Shown: positions 57,526 through 64,000 of the stretch, piece after piece
How the letters are laid out: each line of letters opens with the position of its first letter
Position numbering within the stretch: position 1 is the first letter of the stretch
Assembly: GCA_034359265.1 (NCBI GenBank)
Contig: CP136894.1
Span: 31,340,501 to 31,404,500 of the forward strand
From: Canna indica
Taxonomy: Eukaryota > Streptophyta > Magnoliopsida > Zingiberales > Cannaceae
Direction of reading: 5' to 3'
DNA length: 64,000 nucleotides
Translations under genes and position numbers: made by a program
Notes under the pieces: generated by a model
Database searches by the model: none
What the model was told of the DNA's origin: nothing
Seen by the model: the letters and a program-made list of their open reading frames with translations, nothing else

Positions 57526-59572
57526 ATTTGAAATGCATGTATCAAGTTTGAATTCAAAGTGAATTTTCTAAGTTCATTTTTCATCCTATATTGATTTCAA
57601 ATAAGCAAATGGATATTTCTAGCTATCATCCAAGATATCAAATTATTTCTAGGAATGATTTTACTCAAGAAATTGTGTGAATTATATTAGAAATGGAATC
57701 CAAATGATATACATGAGTTTTCATTTGAAGATTTTGAAGAAAGATCAAAGTATCGGACGGATGAGTGTTTCAAGTAAATGATACTTTGTGTTTTCGAAAT
57801 CCAACTTCAAAATTCTATTATAAATCAGATTCTTGATGAAACTTTTTGAAATTTTTTACTGAGAAAACTAGATTTTTCCATGAATGTGCAGTTTCAAGAA
57901 TCATTTAAAAAGGATTTTTCTATATTTCTCTAGAAATAACTGAAATTGATACCAATTGTAGGTCGAAATGGTATTTTTGTAATTTTTAGTTATTTTTAAA
58001 ACTTGTTCAATTTTCATTCAAACTTTCATGACACCACATGATGGTCATGTAAAGAGTATATGTCAAGTTTGAAATAAAAATTGTGTCCTTAAGTCAAGAT
58101 ATCAACCTAGCATGGTTTCATTCAAGACTACACTAGTTTTTTATGAAACTTGCTAAGTTTCAATCTTATCATTTACTCATGATTTTTCAAACTTAAAACT
58201 ATGTATACCTAACATGAGTAAATCTAAACATGTTCCCCTAATATGGATTAAAAATGAGACCTTTAAGTCAACTTGTTGACTTGGGTCAACTTGGTTCAAA
58301 AGAGGTAAGCATGAATTGACTTCTATGTTATTTTATCCATATTCATATGAATTTTTTATTCTAAATGCATGGAAACATGTCATACCTATTCCTAAACATG
58401 TTGACTTAAAATGCATGGACTTAAAATGAAGTGACCAAGTCGATTTATTGACTTGGGTCAAACTTTTCAAGCTTAAGTCCTCTAAAGTGATATAGATATC
58501 ACATTGTTCATCTAGACATGAATTTTCAATTTTAAATACCTAGACTCATGTGATATGTGCATCTAAACATGTTCAATTGGTGTTTACTCAAAATGAGGTC
58601 TCTAATAAAAATTTTAACCTAGAGCAAATTTAATTCAATCAAGATATCATGAAATTACCTAAGTTATCAAAATTTTGCCTACTCATGAAACTTCAAACAT
58701 TTATCATGCAAAATTAATCATGAGTATAGAGACATTATTAAACATGAATATTCAATTAGTATACAAAGATTTTTGCTAAATTAAATCCATACCTTAGTCT
58801 TTAGAAATTTTGTCAAACTTGTCATTTACTTTTCATTTTCTTTTAGATAGCATAGCCTTCAATGTTTGCCGCTTTCTTAACTTGCAAGTAAGCATCATTA
58901 GTATCATAATGAAATTATATACCATCTATCAAGCTAACATACTAAGTAGCAAACGTTTAATGCAACGTTTTTTAAAAAAATCAACCTATGCTAGATAGTA
59001 AAGATTCATTATAAGGAGGTTATCATGATATCAAAATGAATCTAAGGAGATCTTAGGGTGTGAAACATTTGAGGAATAAGATCTCAAACCATGTTAAACT
59101 AGTTTGGACCTATAAGAAGGTCTCTAATAATAGATGTTTACCTAGATCAAGCTTCATTCAATGAAATTTGCCTAAGTACTAAAATTCTACCTACTCATGA
59201 GAATTCAAGGGTTTAGCATGCAATTCTAATCATGAGTATAGAGACATTATTTAAGCTTAAGCATTGAGGTATAACATTAAGATTTGAATTTATCAAAGTT
59301 ATACCTTATTCATGATGATTTAGCCAAACTAATCCTTTTTCTTTGTTTCTAATAAGCCTTCCATTTTATCATAACTTGCAAGTAAGCTACACAAATGTTT
59401 TTAGAGAAAATATAGCTACTTAGCAAGCTAACCAAACCAAATAGCAAAGAGATTCAAATATCATTTTCAAAGTCCACTTTGCTAAATAGTTTGAAATTCA
59501 TTTCAAAATAAATTATCGTGAATCCGAAACGAATTAAGAGATCTCAAAATATAAAATGTTTAAAAAATAGAT

Positions 59573-59728
59573 CTCCAACCCTTCCTATTGGTTGAAAACC
59601 GAAAGCCACAATTATCCTACGATTTAAAACCGCAAGGTCGCTTAGGCCCATTACGGGCCACATAGGTCTCCGAGTAGATCGGAAATCAAAAAATAAAAAA
59701 TCATTTGATAAAACAATATCAAGAGCGG
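59573..59728 (-). other. Conserved GC-richer block downstream of gag (TR-GAG-2)
   Basis: The counterpart of 10910-11067, at the same distance from the gag stop. Most differences are transitions or single indels. Confidence 0.6.
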
Positions 59729-59918
59729 TAAGGATCAACTCGAATTAAACAAGTATCATAAACTCCAACTTGAATGAATTCAAATAAAGTAAAGGAGATG
59801 ATACCAAATTAACTAAATGCTGATACTTCATACCGAAGGCATCCATATGATGCGAAGTTGCCATTTGGATTTGGTGAAGCTTTAAGTCTTCATGCAACTC
59901 CCACCAACCATCATCAAT

Positions 59919-61253
59919 TCATCCTTGTGTGGTTGCTCCCCCTACAAGAGAAGATGAAATTTCTGGTACCCAAATGGCTTTGGGTCCTTGGGGGTTAGAG
60001 GGCTTAGGAATCCAAAGTGTCCTAGCAACACTTTGATTTCTCTTTAATGAGCAATCATAAATAGCATGCACATATGTACCACAACATAAGCAATGTCCAT
60101 GACATTTTTTCTTTTCATTTTTAACATGGAAATGAGATTTAATGTTAGAATGCTTAACGTAGGAGGCATGATGAGCATGGGCATTCTTAGATGAAACATT
60201 TTTAAATGTGGAATGCCTAACATGAGAATGATTATGAACATTGGCATTCTTTAAATAGCCATTTTTCATTCTTGTGTTCTTAGGGAATGAAACATTTTTC
60301 AATTCGTTTACTTTCTTATTTAAGGACACAACCTCATTTTTCAATGAATCAAGAGATTGATATAAGGTTTTAGATTGAGATTTCAAATTGTTGTTTTGAC
60401 TTGTAATTTTTGAATTCTCAAGTTTCAAACTTTCATTCTTAAGCTTTATGTCCTTAAGCTCAAGTTTCAACCTATCATGGGAAAAGTCAAAAGAGCTAGA
60501 TTTCATTCTCTCATTTTCTAGTTTTAATTCATCCACATGAGAGTTAAGCCATATATTATCTTTCTTCAATCTTTTATTTTCATTATCTTTTTTAACAAGC
60601 AAGGCATACATTTTCTTGTATTCATCTACTAACTCATTATATGATATGTCAAGAGAACTAGTAGAGCTAGCATTATTATTAGCATGACTAGAAGGAGAAG
60701 AGTGTACCTCATCATTAGCATCCATGAGGCAAACTTTAGAATTGGCTTCATGGTCATGAAAAGAGGATGCTTCACTTGAGTAAGATGTGGAGGTGGAAGC
60801 ACTTGACCTCTTCTTTGCCTTATTTTTCATGGTAAGGCAATTCTTCTTCACATGCCCTTTTTCTTTGCACAAGTGGCAAATTACTTTTCTCTTCCGTCTT
60901 TTAGAGTTGCTTCTTCGACTAGAAGCACTATGGGCATCAAAATTGAGATTAGCAGTAGGTGAGTGACCATTGTCATTACGACCTTCATCAAAAGTAGTAA
61001 TCTCTTCGGTTTTTGCAAAATCATATAGCATGTTTAATGTTGCCCAGATATCAAATGCGGAAGAACAATGCATGACATTTTCAAGTATACCATTTGAAAA
61101 TGTGCAATATAGAATATGTGTTGTTTTACCATTCAATTCAAACAATTTAACTTGTTCTTGGGTCCATGCATTCATGTTTTCCTTGGGTTCAATATATTTT
61201 GTCTTTACCATGTCAAATATATCTAAACTTTGAGTCTTTAGGAAAGTATACAT
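59919..61253 (-). CDS. Gag of TR-GAG-2 (two CCHC knuckles, coiled coil)
   Basis: A 444-codon open frame, the longest in the window. It would encode a Sirevirus-type Gag, the structural and RNA-binding protein of the particle. Residues 1-87 are the copia Gag domain (IEPKENM, AFDIWATLNMLYDFA). CCHC knuckle 1 spans 126-139 (CHLCKEKGHVKKNC). A Ser-rich linker follows with VCLMDAND, then a coiled coil at about 205-325. A His/Asn/Lys-rich stretch with three SHVRHS/SYVKHS-like repeats (about 342-378) precedes CCHC knuckle 2 at 388-401 (CLCCGTYVHAIYDC), with WIPKP and WVPEI after it. It ends where integrase would begin. The usual start lies further upstream: similarity continues across an in-frame TGA (61263-61265, at a Trp position) to an ATA (61323-61325) where TR-GAG-1 has ATG. 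The copy is therefore probably disabled despite its long frame. Confidence 0.85.
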   Translation of the reverse strand: MYTFLKTQSLDIFDMVKTKYIEPKENMNAWTQEQVKLFELNGKTTHILYCTFSNGILENVMHCSSAFDIWATLNMLYDFAKTEEITTFDEGRNDNGHSPTANLNFDAHSASSRRSNSKRRKRKVICHLCKEKGHVKKNCLTMKNKAKKRSSASTSTSYSSEASSFHDHEANSKVCLMDANDEVHSSPSSHANNNASSTSSLDISYNELVDEYKKMYALLVKKDNENKRLKKDNIWLNSHVDELKLENERMKSSSFDFSHDRLKLELKDIKLKNESLKLENSKITSQNNNLKSQSKTLYQSLDSLKNEVVSLNKKVNELKNVSFPKNTRMKNGYLKNANVHNHSHVRHSTFKNVSSKNAHAHHASYVKHSNIKSHFHVKNEKKKCHGHCLCCGTYVHAIYDCSLKRNQSVARTLWIPKPSNPQGPKAIWVPEISSSLVGGATTQG

Positions 61254-61393
61254 TCTACTCTTTCAAAGACCAAAATTAGACTCATCGAACCTAGGTGGTA
61301 TAGACACTACACTCTCTAGAGCTATTTTCAGATCGAGACAGGGTGTAGAAGAGATGGTGAAATCTCAAGCTACGAACCCGCTCTGATACCAAT
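61254..61393 (-). other. Leader and primer-binding site of TR-GAG-2
   Basis: Reverse complement TGGTATCAGAGC at 61380-61391 (exact Met-tRNA site). The rest is a leader of about 55 bases plus the disrupted first codons of gag (PPRFDESNF in frame before the TGA). Confidence 0.8.
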
Positions 61394-62860
61394 TGAAGAC
61401 GAAATGGCAACACTAGAGATGGGGTGAATAGTGTGTTAACTAAATTAATTAGCCTAAATTCGTCTTTAATCATTTCTCAATTCGTTTAGGCAAGATGCAA
61501 TCTTGCAATTTAAATGCGGAAGCAATATAAACAATTAAGCACAAGCAACAATAAATAACAATGCTAACACAGTAATTTAAAGTGGTTCGGCCCCAATGCC
61601 TACTCCACTACCTAAGCACCCCGCTTAGGATTTCCAAACTATGTTTACTAGATTAATTCGGTTTCCCTTACACAGAGGACTTTGACTCGAAGAGTCACAC
61701 TCTTGACCTACAGCACTTCCACACCCGGAAGTCTCCGCCTTCTTATTAAGAGCACTCTTCCACCTCAACCCTAAGGGACAACTAAACTAATCCTAGTAAC
61801 AACTAATTTTTACACAAGTGGCTTTACACCTTCACAACAAGGTAACCACTTCACACAACAAGACCTAACAACCTAGGTCTTACAAACGCACAAATCAAAT
61901 AAAAACGTGTTCAAATAAATAGTTAAAATACAATCAAAAGAGCTAAAAGATTAAACCAAAGATTAATGCTCCTTTGCAAGCCTTTGGCACCTTCAAGTCA
62001 TCAGGAGGTCAAACTCGTATTAGATCCCGAGTTGAGGAAGAAAGCTAGGCGCTTGTGAGAATGTTCGCGGAAGAACATAGCGTCGCTTAATCGATCTTTG
62101 AAGGCTCAATTATCCCTTTTGAGTGCTCAATAAAGTCTGTAAGAATCAAGGAAGAGTTATAAAAAAAATTAGATGAGTTATATTTATACCCTCACCAAGA
62201 AACGGCAGTTCAACGGATAGAAAACTATCCGTTGCAGTCGCCCGGTCGATTGGTCGGTCGACCGACCAATTGATCGCTCAAAGTGACCGATGCCTCTTCT
62301 CTCTGTGCGGTCGACCGATGGGTCAACCGCCCAATTGCAAAACTACATTCCCACAATCCGATCGGCTGCCCAGTCGACCGACGCAGGTTTGCATCTTCAG
62401 CAAACGCAGGTCGGTCGACCGACACAGGTTTGCGTCTTCAGCGAACGCGGGTCGGTCGATCGACAGAGCTATAGCCCATTTCGGGCTTCGATTGGTCGAC
62501 CGCCCGGTCGACCGAACCTAGGCTGAATTTTGTTTCTTCAGCCTTTTTCTTCCGCGCTTGGTTTCCGGGTTTTGGCTTTCAATGAGTATCAACTTGGAGA
62601 GCTTTTCATTTGATCTTTGGACTCGTCCAATGCGACTTTGGTGTACTCGTCGAGCTTCGAGAAATTCCCGCGATGAACCCGAGCGCGACGATCAATGTCC
62701 TTCCGATTTATCGATTTCTCTAATTTTTCTGATCAAGGACATCAAACGCTAATCAATATGGAACCTGAAAGATTTCTTGATGAAATATTAGTTCCATGTT
62801 TGTTATCATCAAAACCAAGATTAAGATATTAAGACCAAGTTTGAAAACCTAAAGCCAACA
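61394..62860 (-). repeat. 5' LTR of TR-GAG-2
   Basis: 1467 bp, + strand TGAAGACGAAATGGC to AAAGCCAACA. It carries the GTGGTTCGGCCCCAATGCC block and a run of GGTCGACCG-type palindromes at 62231-62520. The start TGAAGA does not mirror the end CCAACA, unlike the other family LTRs, which have TGTTGG. Both LTRs of this element share the change. Confidence 0.85.
62231..62520. repeat. GGTCGACCG palindrome array (5' LTR of TR-GAG-2)
   Basis: About nine copies of CGGTCGACCG or close variants (TCGGTCGACCGA, GGTCGATCGAC) within 290 bases. The same motif clusters at the equivalent place in the LTRs at 28805 (29547-29730), 42740 (43594-43815), 46558 (46883-46925) and 53834 (54690-55910). Palindrome clusters in LTRs are a described Sirevirus trait. 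Confidence 0.8.
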
Positions 62861-63669
62861 ATGATTACTAGAATTCTATATTAGTTGAGTTGCACTAGTG
62901 TAAGTTGTTGACATGATGCATAGTTGATCTACTATTGGGCGATGGCTCTGGACACTGTTGATATATTTCCCAAGGTGTAGGGCAAGTGACACCGGTGATT
63001 ACCTATTTACCACACAGGTGCATGTGCGGCGTCGAGGTGTTCGACATCGGCGGACTACCATATTTGGAAAATCGCATCTCTAGCTGGAGCGAGCTTGAGG
63101 TGCAACTATCGGTGTGCAAGAGTACGGGGAAAACCCATTGTCCACTACGCTCTTGATTAGGTCTATGACCATATATTTATGTAGAGAATAGTTGACATAG
63201 TTGTTGGTGTAGGAGCATTAAATAAGCTGTTGAATCGCATCTTCCATTGTATACATGGCATCATAGCATCTTGTTGCAATCCTACCTAGCCTTCTGCTAA
63301 TGTTTGTTGTTTTTGCCTCAGATCCTCAGGTATGATGGCATTTCCTTATGGGGTAGCTAGAGTTTTGGAGGAGGAGACTTCTTCTATTTTATTAGTTTCT
63401 CCGCACATTATCTTAGTTTCCTATTTTATTAGTTGAACTATTCACTCCTATTATCTTTTGGAGTTGTTTAGACTTTTGGACTAAAGTTGGATTCCTTTGT
63501 TCCTATATGGACTATTGAACCTTCATTATTTGTTATCTTGTTGGACATTTACTTTGGAATCTAGTTGTAATTTAAATTCAGTCCACTTTTTGTTTGTTGT
63601 TCTGTTGCTAGTTGCACCCCTCCCAGGTGAGGTCCCTTATATAGGGATAAGCCTAGGCGGGGCGTAACA
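62861..63669 (+). repeat. 5' LTR of gypsy F, right part
   Basis: After the target copy ATGAT the LTR of F continues and ends GGCGGGGCGTAACA at 63669. With 52496-53833 it makes about 2.14 kb. The end TAACA mirrors the start TGTTA. Confidence 0.85.
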
Positions 63670-63670
63670 A

Positions 63671-63684
63671 TTTGGTATCAGAGC
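63671..63684 (+). other. Primer-binding site of gypsy F
   Basis: TTTGGTATCAGAGC, exact initiator-Met tRNA site, one base after the LTR. Confidence 0.95.
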
Positions 63685-63834
63685 TTAAGATTGTCCTCCT
63701 CCATAGGATTTAAGGTTGGGTGTTTAGGTCTAAGGATGAGATTCAACCTTACTTTAAGTTGATAAGTTGATTTTTAAATTGTTTGGATGTTGATTGAAAT
63801 TGAAACCTGAGTCGTCCCTTCTTTTCTATGAAGT

Positions 63835-64000
63835 ATGAAGGCTAGAGGTAACACAGGTGTCCGGACTGCCTTCAGAGGTGGATGCCGAGGCCAAGGTCGA
63901 GGTGGTAGGCAGTCTACGCAGACACAGTAGGTCGATCCAGTTCTGACCCGAGTTGAGATGGAATTGGCAGATGATGTTCCTCTAGCACAGTTTCAACGTC
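63835..64000 (+). pseudogene. Start of gag of gypsy F (runs off the window)
   Basis: ATG at 63835 opens a Gly/Arg-rich sequence (RTAFRGGCRGQGRGGRQ), the basic start of Tekay-type Gag as in A and D. An in-frame TAG at 63928-63930 replaces what is most likely a Gln codon. The frame then stays open to the edge (MELADDVPLAQF). The early stop makes this copy defective. Confidence 0.75.

Larger units (their letters stand above)
56481..59918 (-). other. Long non-coding segment of TR-GAG-2
   Basis: Colinear with 8961-11279 of TR-GAG-1 but longer, through a duplication (about 56740-57050 resembles 58020-58290) and a hAT MITE. Complete or nearly complete 45-bp modules lie at 56889-56933, 58175-58219, 58681-58725 and 59193-59237. 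Decayed ones are at about 58341 and 58514, where a 168-bp spacing predicts them. No pol or other coding signal. Confidence 0.6.
53834..62860 (-). mobile_element. TR-GAG-2: gag-only Sirevirus-like LTR element
   Basis: Minus-strand element with LTRs at 61394-62860 (5') and 53834-56245 (3'), flanked by ATGAA (53829-53833) and ATGAT (62861-62865). Internal order: primer site, a 140-base leader, gag (444 open codons), a 3.7-kb non-coding segment with a hAT MITE, several PPTs, 3' LTR. No pol. Gag ends at the same point as in TR-GAG-1, so the loss of pol is a shared family trait and not two separate accidents. It lies in the 5' LTR of gypsy F. Confidence 0.85.

Noticed and set aside
61380..61391. 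tRNA gene suggested by Met-tRNA-like sequence
   Set aside because: Only the 12-18 bases complementary to the tRNA 3' end are present beside an LTR; these are primer-binding sites. I found no cloverleaf in the window.

Overview
This window looks like gene-poor, repeat-packed intergenic DNA of a flowering plant. The supporting signs are LTR retrotransposons of the plant Ty3/gypsy chromovirus type (chromodomain at the integrase end, LTRs of about 1.9-3.5 kb), Ty1/copia elements of Sirevirus and Tork-like type, primer-binding sites for initiator-Met tRNA, a Helitron, a Mutator-like element and a hAT-type MITE. A monocot is possible, but nothing here fixes the species. I see no intact cellular gene. 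Almost every base from about 4.5 kb onward belongs to nested, mostly decayed transposable elements.

Layout from left to right. 246-4258 is a non-autonomous Helitron. 4520-20371 is gypsy element A (+ strand; 5' LTR, gag, protease, start of RT). A is split at 8165-19404 by a gag-only Sirevirus-like element (TR-GAG-1, - strand), which is itself split inside its gag by gypsy element G (12638-18630, TSD AAAGA). A is then broken at 20372 by gypsy LTR B, B by gypsy C (21654-25184), and after a short unexplained stretch gypsy D (- strand) starts at 25648. D holds a Sirevirus-type solo LTR (28805-30045, TSD GATAC) in its integrase and a complete 11.9 kb copia element H (33454-45367, TSD CCCGA) in its gag. 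H carries a MULE in one LTR and a solo LTR in the other, at nearly the same site. D's 5' LTR is broken at 46558 by a + strand Sirevirus-like element. That element is broken at 48930 by gypsy LTR E, which also holds a 757 bp TIR element. E is broken at 52496 by gypsy F (+ strand), which runs off the right edge. F's 5' LTR is interrupted by TR-GAG-2 (53834-62860, - strand), which holds a hAT MITE.

The most interesting material is the pair TR-GAG-1 and TR-GAG-2. Both have Sirevirus-style LTRs, a Met-tRNA primer site, several polypurine tracts and one long gag frame with two CCHC knuckles and a coiled coil. Both lack all pol domains, with the break at the same place. Both carry a 2.5-3.7 kb non-coding segment built from decayed repeats about 168 bp apart. 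Each well-preserved repeat holds a 45 bp module with inverted ends ACTCATG/CATGAGT, and this is my main candidate for something undescribed. TR-GAG-2's 3' LTR also contains a foldback of about 1 kb made of inverted LTR plus internal sequence.

The elements do not act together as a pathway. The relations are insertion order and parasitism: gag-only elements would need pol proteins from related autonomous Sireviruses. All pol genes seen here are broken. LTR and domain boundaries come from reading terminal motifs, duplicated target sites and aligned copies by eye.
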